From positions 558,001 to 622,000 of the forward strand of contig NZ_NNRI01000007.1 in NCBI RefSeq assembly GCF_002270415.1: a DNA stretch of 64,000 bases. The letters run 5' to 3'. Positions 9,718 to 18,734 of this stretch are shown in pieces. Numbering within the stretch: position 1 is the stretch's first letter; each line of letters starts with the position of its first letter. The translations under genes were made by a program, and so were the position numbers. The stretch comes from Mesorhizobium sophorae (GTDB lineage Bacteria; Pseudomonadota; Alphaproteobacteria; Rhizobiales; Rhizobiaceae). A model generated the notes under the pieces. It saw only the letters and a program-made list of their open reading frames with translations, was not told the origin of the DNA and did not search any database.

Positions 9718-11415
9718 ATGTCAGCTGCAAATCCCACTCGCGATGATTTCGCGAGCCTGCTCGAAGAATCATTCACCACAGGTCATTCCGGCGAAGGCCA
9801 GGTCGTCAAGGGCACGATCACGGCCATCGAAAAGGACATGGCCATCATCGACGTCGGCCTCAAGGTCGAAGGCCGCGTGCCGCTGAAGGAATTCGGCGTC
9901 AAGGGCAAGGACACCACCCTCAAGGTCGGTGACACCGTCGAAGTCTATGTCGAGCGCATCGAGAACGCGCTTGGCGAAGCGATGCTCAGCCGTGAAAAGG
10001 CCCGCCGCGAAGAGAGCTGGGTCCGCCTCGAAGAGAAGTTCACCAAGGGTGAGCGCGTCGAAGGCGTTATCTTCAACCAGGTCAAGGGCGGCTTCACCGT
10101 CGACCTCGACGGCGCCGTGGCCTTCCTGCCGCGCAGCCAGGTCGATATCCGCCCGATCCGCGACGTCTCGCCGCTGATGCACAACCCGCAGCCCTTCGAG
10201 ATCCTCAAGATGGATCGCCGCCGCGGCAACATCGTGGTGTCGCGCCGCACCGTGCTCGAGGAGAGCCGCGCCGAACAGCGTTCGGAAATCGTGCAGAACC
10301 TCGAAGAAGGCCAGGTTGTCGAAGGCGTCGTCAAGAACATCACCGACTACGGTGCGTTCGTCGACCTCGGCGGCATCGACGGCCTGCTGCATGTCACCGA
10401 CATGGCATGGCGCCGCGTCAACCATCCGACCGAAATCCTCAACATCGGTCAGACGGTCAAGGTGCAGATCATCCGCATCAACCAGGAAACCCACCGCATC
10501 TCGCTCGGCATGAAGCAGCTCGAGAGCGATCCGTGGTCCGAGATCGGCACCAAGTTCCCGATCGGCAAGAAGATCAAGGGTACCGTCACCAACATCACCG
10601 ACTACGGCGCGTTCGTCGAGCTGGAGCCGGGCATCGAAGGCCTCATCCACGTTTCGGAAATGTCGTGGACGAAGAAGAACGTGCATCCCGGCAAGATCCT
10701 GTCGACGACCCAGGAAGTCGACGTGGTGGTGCTCGAAGTCGATCCGGCCAAGCGCCGCATCTCGCTCGGCCTCAAGCAGACGCTCGAGAATCCGTGGCAG
10801 GCTTTCGCCAGCAGCCATCCGGTCGGCAGCCAGGTCGAGGGCGAGGTCAAGAACAAGACCGAGTTCGGCCTGTTCATCGGCCTCGAAGGCGATGTGGACG
10901 GCATGGTCCATCTCTCCGATCTCGACTGGACCCGTCCGGGCGAGCAGGTCATCGAAGAGTACAATCGCGGCGACATGGTCAAGGCGCAGGTGCTCGACGT
11001 CGACATCGACAAGGAGCGCATCTCGCTCGGCATCAAGCAGCTGGCCAAGGACACGGTCGGCGAAGCGGCGACTTCAGGCGAACTGCGCAAGAACGCGGTC
11101 GTCACCTGCGAGGTCATCGGCGTCAAGGATGGCGGTCTGGAAGTGCGGCTGGTCGACAGCGGCATCGAGACCTTCATCAAGCGTTCCGATCTGAGCCGTG
11201 ACCGCGACGAGCAGCGCCCCGAGCGCTTCACCGTCGGCCAGAAGGTCGATGCTCGCGTCATCGCCTTCGACAAGAAGACCCGCAAGCTGCAGGTCTCGAT
11301 CAAGGCGCTGGAAATCGCCGAAGAGAAGGAAGCGGTCGCCCAGTACGGCTCGACCGACTCCGGCGCTTCGCTGGGCGACATCCTGGGTGCCGCGCTGAAG
11401 AAGCAGGGCAGCTAA
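9718..11415 (+). CDS. rpsA: 30S ribosomal protein S1
   Basis: mRNA-binding protein of the small ribosomal subunit, 565 aa, needed for initiation on most mRNAs. It contains six S1 (OB-fold) repeats: two divergent N-terminal repeats that bind the ribosome, and four closely related ones recognisable from VxGxVxNITDYGAFV-type openings near residues 200 and 285 and ISLGxKQ closings. AGGAG precedes the ATG. It follows cmk as in most proteobacteria and ends in a strong terminator. Length and repeat number match other alphaproteobacterial S1 proteins. Confidence 0.97.
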   Translation: MSAANPTRDDFASLLEESFTTGHSGEGQVVKGTITAIEKDMAIIDVGLKVEGRVPLKEFGVKGKDTTLKVGDTVEVYVERIENALGEAMLSREKARREESWVRLEEKFTKGERVEGVIFNQVKGGFTVDLDGAVAFLPRSQVDIRPIRDVSPLMHNPQPFEILKMDRRRGNIVVSRRTVLEESRAEQRSEIVQNLEEGQVVEGVVKNITDYGAFVDLGGIDGLLHVTDMAWRRVNHPTEILNIGQTVKVQIIRINQETHRISLGMKQLESDPWSEIGTKFPIGKKIKGTVTNITDYGAFVELEPGIEGLIHVSEMSWTKKNVHPGKILSTTQEVDVVVLEVDPAKRRISLGLKQTLENPWQAFASSHPVGSQVEGEVKNKTEFGLFIGLEGDVDGMVHLSDLDWTRPGEQVIEEYNRGDMVKAQVLDVDIDKERISLGIKQLAKDTVGEAATSGELRKNAVVTCEVIGVKDGGLEVRLVDSGIETFIKRSDLSRDRDEQRPERFTVGQKVDARVIAFDKKTRKLQVSIKALEIAEEKEAVAQYGSTDSGASLGDILGAALKKQGS

Positions 11416-11455
11416 GTCATCTGCCCCCACCGCCTTGCGCGGTGGTCAGTTCAAA

Positions 11456-11487
11456 CCCCGCCGGAGCGATCCGGCGGGGTTTTCTTT
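11456..11487 (+). terminator. Rho-independent terminator of rpsA
   Basis: CCCCGCCGGA (11456-11465) pairs perfectly with TCCGGCGGGG (11470-11479) across a 4-nt loop, followed by TTTTCTTT. It starts 41 bp after the rpsA stop. Confidence 0.93.
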
Positions 11488-11541
11488 ACGGTAAGATAAA
11501 CTTCCTCGGGTATTTGCCAGTAATCCGAGGAGAGGCTTTCC

Positions 11542-13410
11542 ATGCGCAATGACGACGATTGTCCCGCTACGGGCTCTTCGTGGTTGCCGCGTCTCTACAT
11601 CGGGTCACCGGCCTTGTTCTGCTTTTGCGGAATGGCGATCTTGATGGCCGTCCTCTGGTCCCTAGGCTTCCAGCTCAACGGCGACGTGGACGACCTGGTC
11701 AAACTGCATGAAGTTCGCACCTTGCTTGAGACGGGCAACATCTTCGACCGGTTGCTGCCCGGTGTTGCCCAGCCAGAGCCCTATGTCTCGCATTGGCCAT
11801 GGATCGTGGACCTGCCCTATGCCGCCTTTGCGCGTCTGCTGATGCCGTTTGCCGGCTTCGAGCCGGCGCTGACGATGGCAAGCTTTGCCGTGCCGCTGCT
11901 GCTGCTTGCGCCCGCGCTCTATTTCTACAATCGGCTGGTGATCGCAGTGGGCTTTGCCAACCCGGCCGTTGCATTGCCGCTGGCTCTGATCTTTGCCGCG
12001 CGCAGCTTTTTCGAATATGCCCCGGGACGGATCGACTACCACAATCTGCAAATTCTGCTTCTGCTCGCGGCCCTGGTCTTGATGTTGTCGCAGAACCGCT
12101 TCGCTGCCTTCATCAACGGGCTGCTGGCGGCCTTGGCGCTTGCCATCAGCGCCGAGTTCGCACCGTTCTATGCGCTGGTGATGGCGGTCTATGCCTTTGA
12201 CTGGATCTTCGGCCGCGAACGGGGTGCCGACAGGATCGCTGGCTTCGGGCTGGCATTGGCCCTGGGCGTGCTCGGGCTGTTCGCCACGATCGTGCCGCCT
12301 TCAGCCTATTCCGCCATCAGATGCGACACCTATTCGACACCGCATGTGACGGCACTCGTCGCGGCCGGGCTTTCATTTGCCATGGTGCCGTTGCTTGTTG
12401 GCCGGCGCGGCGGATGGGCGACGCGGATAGCGATCTTGCTGGTGTTCGCGTCCGCCAGCGCGGCGGCGCTGGTGGTGTTGTTCCCGCAATGCCTGGCCGG
12501 CCCTTATGCTTCGCTCGACGCCTATGTACGCGACAACATGCTCAACAGGATCCCTCAGGAACTGAGCCTGTTCCGGCGCCCTGATTTCGTTTTGTCGGAC
12601 AGCTTTCCCAGCATGGCGTTGCTGTTCGTCGGCGCGCTCGCCCCGGCAGTCATCTGCCTCAATCCGCGGAGCCGAAGCCGGCCGCTGGTCATCCTGTCGC
12701 TGTTCTCGCTGCTCTCGCTGGGGCTGGCGATCGGCTATTTCCGCTACTTTCGCTATCTTCCGGTTTTTTCCGGCATCGGTCTGACCTTCGTGCTGGCGAG
12801 TTTCCTGCCACCGGATGCGGGACTGGGGCGCTATTTGAAATCACGCGTGCCGGTGGCGTCGCCAAGATACGCGTTGATCCTACCCGGTCTGGTTCTGTCC
12901 GCGGCGATGGCGCTGTACCAGTTGTCGGCAAGACCATCGCAGGCAGCCATTCCAGCCGCCGAGTTCGCCGACAGCTGCGATCTCAGGCACATTGAGCCGC
13001 GACAGGGTTGGCCGGCAGGCGCCGTCGTTCTGACGCCACCGTTGATCGGAGCGCATTTTCTTGCTCTTGCCGAAGGTCCCAAGGTGGTGACAATCCCCAA
13101 TCACCCGTCGGCTCAAGGGATCGAACGGAGCTATCGCTTCCTTGATCCCTCGACCGCCGACCCGCGCACGTTTCTCGATGCGTCCAAGGCGACACATGTC
13201 GCCCTTTGCGGGTGGAGAGGCCCGCCGTCGCTTGAACTCGAAAACACCTATCCATTCGCGGCAGCGCTGATGGAGGGCCACCCGCCGTCATGGCTCAAGG
13301 AGTGTCCGACGGATGCTTCCTCGCCGCTGCGGCTCTACAGCTACCGCAACGCCGACGGATCGGAAGCCACCTGCCCTGTTTCGACGGTTTCTGCTCAGGC
13401 CCTGCCGTAG
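11542..13410 (+). CDS. Polytopic membrane protein, GT-C-type glycosyltransferase-like
   Basis: Inner-membrane protein of 622 aa with about 11-12 hydrophobic segments between residues 20 and 460, then a soluble periplasmic-looking tail of about 160 residues. The first loop carries an acidic motif (GDVDDLVKLHEVRTLLE) and a downstream SHWPWIVDLP block, and a second loop has GRIDYHNLQ. This arrangement is typical of GT-C enzymes that use lipid-linked sugars, including STT3-related proteins, but the donor and acceptor cannot be told. GAGGAGAGG lies just upstream of the ATG at 11542. No sugar or lipopolysaccharide genes are nearby, so it stands alone. Its 3' end overlaps the convergent SDR gene by 16 bp. 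Confidence 0.6.
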   Translation: MRNDDDCPATGSSWLPRLYIGSPALFCFCGMAILMAVLWSLGFQLNGDVDDLVKLHEVRTLLETGNIFDRLLPGVAQPEPYVSHWPWIVDLPYAAFARLLMPFAGFEPALTMASFAVPLLLLAPALYFYNRLVIAVGFANPAVALPLALIFAARSFFEYAPGRIDYHNLQILLLLAALVLMLSQNRFAAFINGLLAALALAISAEFAPFYALVMAVYAFDWIFGRERGADRIAGFGLALALGVLGLFATIVPPSAYSAIRCDTYSTPHVTALVAAGLSFAMVPLLVGRRGGWATRIAILLVFASASAAALVVLFPQCLAGPYASLDAYVRDNMLNRIPQELSLFRRPDFVLSDSFPSMALLFVGALAPAVICLNPRSRSRPLVILSLFSLLSLGLAIGYFRYFRYLPVFSGIGLTFVLASFLPPDAGLGRYLKSRVPVASPRYALILPGLVLSAAMALYQLSARPSQAAIPAAEFADSCDLRHIEPRQGWPAGAVVLTPPLIGAHFLALAEGPKVVTIPNHPSAQGIERSYRFLDPSTADPRTFLDASKATHVALCGWRGPPSLELENTYPFAAALMEGHPPSWLKECPTDASSPLRLYSYRNADGSEATCPVSTVSAQALP

Positions 13411-14102
13411 AGCGGCACAAGCGTTCCGCTCATCGCCTGATTGGCTGGCGAGGCGAGATAGGCGATGGCTTCGGCGGCCGCTTCGAGACTGACCCATCTG
13501 GTGACATCGGCATCCGGCATATCGGCGCGGTTTGCCGGCGTATCGAGCGTCGATGGCGCCACGGCATTGACCAGGATGCCCTTACCTTTCAACTCCTCGG
13601 CCATCGCCACCGTCATCGCCGCTACCGCGGCCTTGCTGGCGGCGTAGGCAACCATGCCGCTGCCGCGCCGCGGGTCGAGCCCGGCGCGCGCCGTGACATT
13701 GACGATGCGGCCCGCGATGTCAGACGCCAGCATCGAGCGCACCGCCGCGCGGCAGCACAGGAATGCGGTGCGTGCGTTGGTGTCCATCATCTCGGCAAAG
13801 GATGCCGACTCGATCTTTTCCACCGGTGCCGCGGTGAAGCCGCCGGCCAGGTGGATCGAGCCCCACAGACCTGGAACCTGGCTGTAGAACGCCTCGACCT
13901 TGGCGGAGTCCGAGAGATCGACATTGTGCACCAGCTTGACGCGGTCGTGCTCGGCAAAGGGGAAATGCCCGGGCGCCGCGGCATGGGCATTGGGCACATG
14001 GCAGATCGCGCCCTCACTCAGCAGTTTGCCGACGACCGCACCACCGAGCGCCCCGGTGCCTCCGGTCACGACAATGTGCCTGCCTTCAAGTGTTTCCGTC
14101 AT
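13395..14102 (-). CDS. Short-chain dehydrogenase/reductase
   Basis: Classical SDR oxidoreductase, 235 aa, predicted cytosolic. The nucleotide-binding motif VTGGTGALGG is at residues 12-21, NVTA precedes the active site, and the catalytic pair YAASK is at about 152-156. The C-terminus ends in SGTLVPLYGRA, as in 3-oxoacyl-ACP reductase-like members. It lies downstream of the TPP decarboxylase gene on the same strand, with a gap of about 190 bp, so it might act on the aldehyde product or an alcohol in that pathway. The real substrate is unknown. Confidence 0.75.
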   Translation of the reverse strand: MTETLEGRHIVVTGGTGALGGAVVGKLLSEGAICHVPNAHAAAPGHFPFAEHDRVKLVHNVDLSDSAKVEAFYSQVPGLWGSIHLAGGFTAAPVEKIESASFAEMMDTNARTAFLCCRAAVRSMLASDIAGRIVNVTARAGLDPRRGSGMVAYAASKAAVAAMTVAMAEELKGKGILVNAVAPSTLDTPANRADMPDADVTRWVSLEAAAEAIAYLASPANQAMSGTLVPLYGRA

Positions 14103-14293
14103 CCTGGACCGCTCCTGTTATTTTTTTGATTGTGTCGCTTGTTACGCCGCCCGACGCTGAGCGTCGCGCCTTTCGCACCATCACTCAACTGATATCTCGA
14201 CATGGCAGTTGTTGCGTCTTTGCATGCATCAGCCTGTCGGCCAGCCGGGTCCATGCCGGCTGAGACACATGAAGCACGTTGCGCCGCCACTCT

Positions 14294-15919
14294 TCAGTCG
14301 ACAGTGATTTCGATGACGCGCGGCAGTCCGGTTGCCCGGGCGCGTTTCAACGCGTCCGCCAAGGCGTCGATATCGGCAAGCCGTTCGGCGCCAAGGCCAT
14401 AGGCTTCGGCCAGCTTGCAGAAATCCGGCGGCGCCGGTGACACGCCGACCGGCTCGACGCCGACATCGAGCATCGAGGTTTCGATCTCGCGGTAGCCGCG
14501 ATTGTTCCAGACGACGAAGATGACCGGTGCCTGGGCATCAAGTGCTGCGCCCAATTCCGGTAGCGTGAACTGGAAGCCGCCATCCCCCGTGAGGCAGACG
14601 ACCGGCGCATCGGGCACGGCAAGGGCGGCTCCGATCGCCGCCGGCGGGCCGTAGCCGAGCGCGCCGAAGCCGGTGGCGGCATTGAACCAGCCGCCGGGGC
14701 GATCATGGTCGTAGTAGAGATTGGCGGCATAGATCGGCTGCGTCGAATCGCCGACGATGAGCGCGCCTGGTAATGCGTCGCGGATCACTTCCACGGCGCG
14801 CACCTGCGACTGCATCGTCGAACTGATCTCGGCAAAGGCCGCCTCTCGTGCTGCGGTGGCGCGTGATGGTCCGCCCTCGCTTGCCGGGACATGGCTGATT
14901 TCCGGCAGCAGCGCTTCGAGCGCCTCGGCGCAATCGGCTTGAATCGAAATCGTCGCCGGGCGGCGGGCCAGCTGGTCCGCGCCGATATCGATGCGGATCA
15001 GATTGGCGGGCAGGACGAACCCGCCATCGCTGTAGCCGTCATAGTCGGTGGGGCCGAATTCGGTGCCGGCGGCAATGACCAGATCCGCTTGCGCCATCAG
15101 CGCCCGCACTGCCTTGAGGCTTGGACTGGCCGGCACGCAAAGCGGATGGGCATGCAGGAGGCCGCGCGCATTGGCTGTCTCGACGACCGGCGCGCCCAGC
15201 TGTTCGGCCAGACGCCGCAATGGCGCTTCGGCGCGTTTGGCGCCGCCGCCGGCCAGGATCAACGGAGTGCGCGCGGCGGCGATGAGTTTGGCCGCGCTGG
15301 CAATTGCCGCGCCGGACGGCGTGGGCGGTGCTGCATTGCTCAGCATGGCGGTGATGCCATCCGCCGGCTTGACCATGACGTCGGTCGGGATTTCGATATG
15401 GACCGGACCGGGCCGGGCCGATGAAAACAGCGCGAAGGCCTGCGCCAATGCGCCAGGCAATTCACTGGCCTCGGTGACCCTGAGCGAAGACAGCGCCACC
15501 TTCTCCATCATGCCGCGCTGGTCGGGCAGTTCATGCAGATGGCCCAGGCCCTTGCCGAGCGTCGGCGTTGCGTTGACGCCTGAGATCACCAGCATCGGCA
15601 CCGAATCGGCACGCGCCTGCCCCATGGCGGTGATGGTGTTGGTGAGCCCCGGTCCGGTGATGACGAAGGCGACGCCCGGCCTACCGCTGGCGCGCGCATA
15701 GCCGTCGGCCATGAAGCCGGCGCCCTGCTCGTGACGCGGCGTGACATGGCGGATCTTCGAGCGCGCAAGCCCCCGGTAGAGTTCCACCGTGTGCACGCCG
15801 GGAATGCCGAAGACCGTGTCGACGCCATGGGCTTCGAGCAGCGAAATGAGCGCCTCGCCGACAGTCGTCCCTATGGTGTTCCCGGGGGTGGTCTCAGTCG
15901 TGGTCCCAATGGTGGTCAT
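14294..15919 (-). CDS. TPP-dependent decarboxylase, 5-guanidino-2-oxopentanoate decarboxylase (AruI)-like
   Basis: Acetolactate synthase-superfamily enzyme, 541 aa. The TPP-activating glutamate is E64 (PRHEQGAGF), and the cofactor motif begins GDGG at 445-448 and closes with NN at 472-473. In Pseudomonas, AruI of this family decarboxylates 2-ketoarginine to 4-guanidinobutyraldehyde. Neighbouring genes support a basic amino acid or guanidino substrate: an amidinohydrolase just upstream and a basic amino acid ABC transporter. The ATG at 15919 overlaps the upstream stop codon by 4 bp (ATGA), which indicates translational coupling. Acetolactate synthase itself is unlikely without a regulatory subunit gene. 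Substrate identity is inferred. Confidence 0.75.
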   Translation of the reverse strand: MTTIGTTTETTPGNTIGTTVGEALISLLEAHGVDTVFGIPGVHTVELYRGLARSKIRHVTPRHEQGAGFMADGYARASGRPGVAFVITGPGLTNTITAMGQARADSVPMLVISGVNATPTLGKGLGHLHELPDQRGMMEKVALSSLRVTEASELPGALAQAFALFSSARPGPVHIEIPTDVMVKPADGITAMLSNAAPPTPSGAAIASAAKLIAAARTPLILAGGGAKRAEAPLRRLAEQLGAPVVETANARGLLHAHPLCVPASPSLKAVRALMAQADLVIAAGTEFGPTDYDGYSDGGFVLPANLIRIDIGADQLARRPATISIQADCAEALEALLPEISHVPASEGGPSRATAAREAAFAEISSTMQSQVRAVEVIRDALPGALIVGDSTQPIYAANLYYDHDRPGGWFNAATGFGALGYGPPAAIGAALAVPDAPVVCLTGDGGFQFTLPELGAALDAQAPVIFVVWNNRGYREIETSMLDVGVEPVGVSPAPPDFCKLAEAYGLGAERLADIDALADALKRARATGLPRVIEITVD

Positions 15920-16791
15920 TGGCGCAGCACCGGTCGCGTCAGGCAGGTCGGGCCACCCTCGCAAGCGATGCACAGCGCATCCGCCTCGAAGGTGGAAACC
16001 GTGCAGCCAGCCGCCTGCATGGCAGCCGCGGTCCTGGGGAAGCCGGCGACGGCGATGACCTGGCGCGGGGCCGTCGGCAGCACATTGAGGCTGAGCCCGT
16101 TGGAGGCATAGAACTCTTCGGCATCGCCTTCGACCAGCGTGATGCCGCGGCCCTTCAGCATCTGGTAGAAGGCGGCCGGCAGCAGAGGCGCGTAGACCAG
16201 TGCCAGATCGTCGGCAAGCGGACTGATCACCGACATCAGGTGCAGGCAGGCTTCCTCGCCGTGCCAGAGCGGCAGATCGAAGCCAAAAACCGAAATACCC
16301 TTTGGCGACAGCAGGTTGGCGAGCTGCTGGATGCCATCCTGGTTGGTGCGCACGCCACGGCCGACGGCCAGCGTGTTCGCATCCACCCAGACGCAGTCGC
16401 CGCCTTCCACCTGGCCCGGATCATCGATGCGGCCGAGGATGGGAATGCCCAGGCGCTTGTAGGCGGCTTCGTGCAGGCCGGGCTCAGTCCGGCGCAGCGC
16501 CTTGCCCATGGCAAGAATGATCGCGCCGTGATCAGTCATCAGCGAAGGATCATGGGTGAAGACCGAATCGGCCAGCCCGTCGTTGGCATCCGTCAGCCAT
16601 TCGACCTCGGCGCCGGAGGCAGAAACCAGCTGCGTCAATCGCTCATGCTGGGCAGCGGCTCTTCCCGGCTCGAAGCCCGGGCCGTAGTGCCACTCCTGCG
16701 CCCTGGCATCTCGCATGGCGCTGGCGGCGGACCGCATAAGCACGCGTTTCAGCGGTCCGGCCATGGACTGCGACCCGTATGATTTTCCCAC
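15916..16791 (-). CDS. Amidinotransferase/arginine deiminase superfamily hydrolase (DDAH-like)
   Basis: Guanidine-modifying enzyme, 291 aa, with the catalytic set of the superfamily: DSVFTHDP near residues 75-82, EGGD at 129-132, the histidine in ACLHLMSV (H184), and a C-terminal nucleophile in EGGPTCLTRP (C283). Dimethylarginine dimethylaminohydrolases of this size release an amine from substituted arginines to leave citrulline. The GTG at 16791 has GGGAG six bases upstream; an ATG 27 bp inside is an alternative. First gene of a leftward unit with the TPP decarboxylase, divergent from the ABC transporter. The true substrate could be arginine, a methylated arginine, agmatine or another guanidino compound. 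Confidence 0.75.
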   Translation of the reverse strand: MGKSYGSQSMAGPLKRVLMRSAASAMRDARAQEWHYGPGFEPGRAAAQHERLTQLVSASGAEVEWLTDANDGLADSVFTHDPSLMTDHGAIILAMGKALRRTEPGLHEAAYKRLGIPILGRIDDPGQVEGGDCVWVDANTLAVGRGVRTNQDGIQQLANLLSPKGISVFGFDLPLWHGEEACLHLMSVISPLADDLALVYAPLLPAAFYQMLKGRGITLVEGDAEEFYASNGLSLNVLPTAPRQVIAVAGFPRTAAAMQAAGCTVSTFEADALCIACEGGPTCLTRPVLRQ

Positions 16792-16981
16792 TCAATTCTC
16801 CCGACACGTCCGTTGCCGCCACTAACCACTACGGCAAGCTGTGATCAATAGTCCAAAAACCATGGTTGACGGAGGCAAGCGGAACGGTCCATCTTGAGAA
16901 CGGGAACTCTGTCCAGTGACGGGTAATGGGTAAAAGAATCCAGCAGCGACGGGCTCGACCACTCCTCGGAGCGTCGAAGAG

Positions 16982-17797
16982 ATGATGGCGCAAAGCGCCG
17001 TCCCCGTACTGAAACACACGGCGCAGGACGGCGCCGCCGAAGCCATCCATGTCGAGAACCTGCACAAGCGGTTCGGTGAGCTGCATGTGCTGAAAGGCGT
17101 CTCGCTGTCGGCGCGCGACGGCGAGGTCATCGCCATCATCGGCGGCTCGGGTTCGGGCAAATCGACATTGCTGCGCTGCATCAACTGCCTGGAGAACCCG
17201 ACCAGCGGCATCATCCGCGTCAATGGCGAGGAGATCAAGCTGAGGGCCGACAGCCACGGCCACACGGTTCCGGCCGACCGCAAGCAGATCGAGCGCATCC
17301 GCTCCAAGCTCGGAATGGTGTTCCAGAACTTCAACCTGTGGAGCCACATGACGCTGATCGAGAACGTCATCGAGGTTCCCGTGCATGTGCTTGGCGTCCA
17401 GCACGATGTGGCGATCCGCGAGGCCGAGAAACTGCTCGCCCGCGTCGGCCTGGCCGAAAAGCGCGACGTCTATCCGGCCTATCTGTCGGGCGGCCAGCAG
17501 CAGCGCGCCGCGATCGCCCGGGCGCTGGCCATCAATCCGCGCGTCATGCTGTTCGACGAGCCGACTTCGGCGCTCGATCCCGAACTGGTCGGCGAAGTGC
17601 TGAAGGTGATCGGCGACCTGGCGCGCGAAGGCCGCACCATGGTGCTGGTCACTCACGAGATGAAGTTCGCCCGCGAGGTCGCGACGCATGTCGTCTATCT
17701 CTACAATGGATTGGTCGAGGAAGAAGGACCGCCGGAGCAGATCTTCGGCGCGCCCAGATCCGAAAGGCTCAAACAGTTCATCCGCAACGTCGGCTAG
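16982..17797 (+). CDS. Polar amino acid ABC transporter ATP-binding protein
   Basis: Cytosolic ATPase of a HisP/ArtP/OccP-type importer, 271 aa. It has Walker A GGSGSGKST, Q-loop VFQNFNLWSHMT, signature LSGGQQQR, Walker B VMLFDEPTSALD and H-loop VTHE. The insertion between EEIKL and IERIR is typical of the histidine/octopine branch of the family. First gene of a rightward unit ATPase, binding protein, permease, permease. Two in-frame ATG codons stand at the start (16982 and 16985). Confidence 0.92.
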   Translation: MMAQSAVPVLKHTAQDGAAEAIHVENLHKRFGELHVLKGVSLSARDGEVIAIIGGSGSGKSTLLRCINCLENPTSGIIRVNGEEIKLRADSHGHTVPADRKQIERIRSKLGMVFQNFNLWSHMTLIENVIEVPVHVLGVQHDVAIREAEKLLARVGLAEKRDVYPAYLSGGQQQRAAIARALAINPRVMLFDEPTSALDPELVGEVLKVIGDLAREGRTMVLVTHEMKFAREVATHVVYLYNGLVEEEGPPEQIFGAPRSERLKQFIRNVG

Positions 17798-17851
17798 GAC
17801 AGGCCGAGACGGAAGAAAACCGGGAACCAACAACAAACTGGGAGTCGTGAA

Positions 17852-18646
17852 ATGAAGACTGTTCTGAAGACATTTGCCGCAGCGCTGCTGCTGGGCGTCG
17901 CCGCCATGGGCGTGGCCAAGGCCGATCCGGTCAAGATCGGCGTCGCCGCCGAGCCCTATCCACCCTTCACCTCGCCGGATGCTTCGGGCAAGTGGGTTGG
18001 CTGGGAGATCGATTTCATCGACGCCGTCTGCGCCGAAGAGAAACTCGACTGCGTCATCACCCCGGTTGCCTGGGACGGCATCATCCCGGCGCTGACGACA
18101 AAGAAGATCGATGTCATCGCCAGCTCGATGTCGATCACCGCCGAGCGCCAGAAGACGATCGACTTCTCCGACAAGTATTACAACACGCCAACCGCGATCA
18201 TCGGTCCCAAGGACCAGAAATTCGGGCCCGCGCCCGCGGACCTCAAGGGCAAGGTGGTCGGGGTTCAGGTGTCGACCGTGCATGCCGTCTACGCCAAGAA
18301 GCACTTCACCGAGGCGGCCGAGATCAAGGAATACCAGACCCAGGACGAGGCCAACAACGATCTTGCCGCCGGCCGTCTCGACGCGGTGCAGGCCGATTCC
18401 ATCGCGCTTGGCGAATTCCTCAAGTCGGACCAGGGCAAGGCGTGCTGCGACCTCAAGGGCATGGTGGCTCCGGACGATGAAGTGCTCGGACCGGGCGTCG
18501 GCGCCGGCGTGCGCAAGGAGGACACCGAGCTGAAGGACAAGATCAACGCCGGCATCAAGGCCATCCGCGCCAACGGCAAGTATGACGAAATCTCGAAGAA
18601 GTACTTCGATTTCGACATTTACGGCGGCCCGACGCAGTCGAACTGA
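17852..18646 (+). CDS. Basic amino acid-binding periplasmic protein
   Basis: SBP family 3 receptor, 264 aa, with a signal peptide ending VAKA at about residue 24. The mature start KIGVAAEPYPPFT and the segments GWEIDFIDAVC and DVIASSMSIT place it with lysine/arginine/ornithine, octopine and nopaline binding proteins. It feeds the two permeases downstream. The paired catabolic genes suggest arginine or a related guanidino amino acid as ligand, but specificity cannot be read from sequence. A perfect hairpin follows 20 bp after the stop. Confidence 0.9.
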   Translation: MKTVLKTFAAALLLGVAAMGVAKADPVKIGVAAEPYPPFTSPDASGKWVGWEIDFIDAVCAEEKLDCVITPVAWDGIIPALTTKKIDVIASSMSITAERQKTIDFSDKYYNTPTAIIGPKDQKFGPAPADLKGKVVGVQVSTVHAVYAKKHFTEAAEIKEYQTQDEANNDLAAGRLDAVQADSIALGEFLKSDQGKACCDLKGMVAPDDEVLGPGVGAGVRKEDTELKDKINAGIKAIRANGKYDEISKKYFDFDIYGGPTQSN

Positions 18647-18666
18647 CGTCGTCCACGCATGAGCAA

Positions 18667-18695
18667 AAACCGCACGGCATCGCGCCGTGCGGTTT
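18667..18695 (+). promoter_or_regulatory. Perfect 12-bp hairpin after the binding-protein gene
   Basis: AAACCGCACGGC (18667-18678) pairs exactly with GCCGTGCGGTTT (18684-18695) around a 5-nt loop. Only three Ts end the stem and no T-run follows. It probably protects the binding-protein mRNA or partly attenuates the permease genes. Confidence 0.6.
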
Positions 18696-18734
18696 CGCCG
18701 GAACCTGTCCACGCACGCTTTCCGCTGACGAAAA

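Noticed and set aside
10407..11201. Alternate frame inside rpsA
   Set aside because: Repeat-derived shadow of the S1 repeats.
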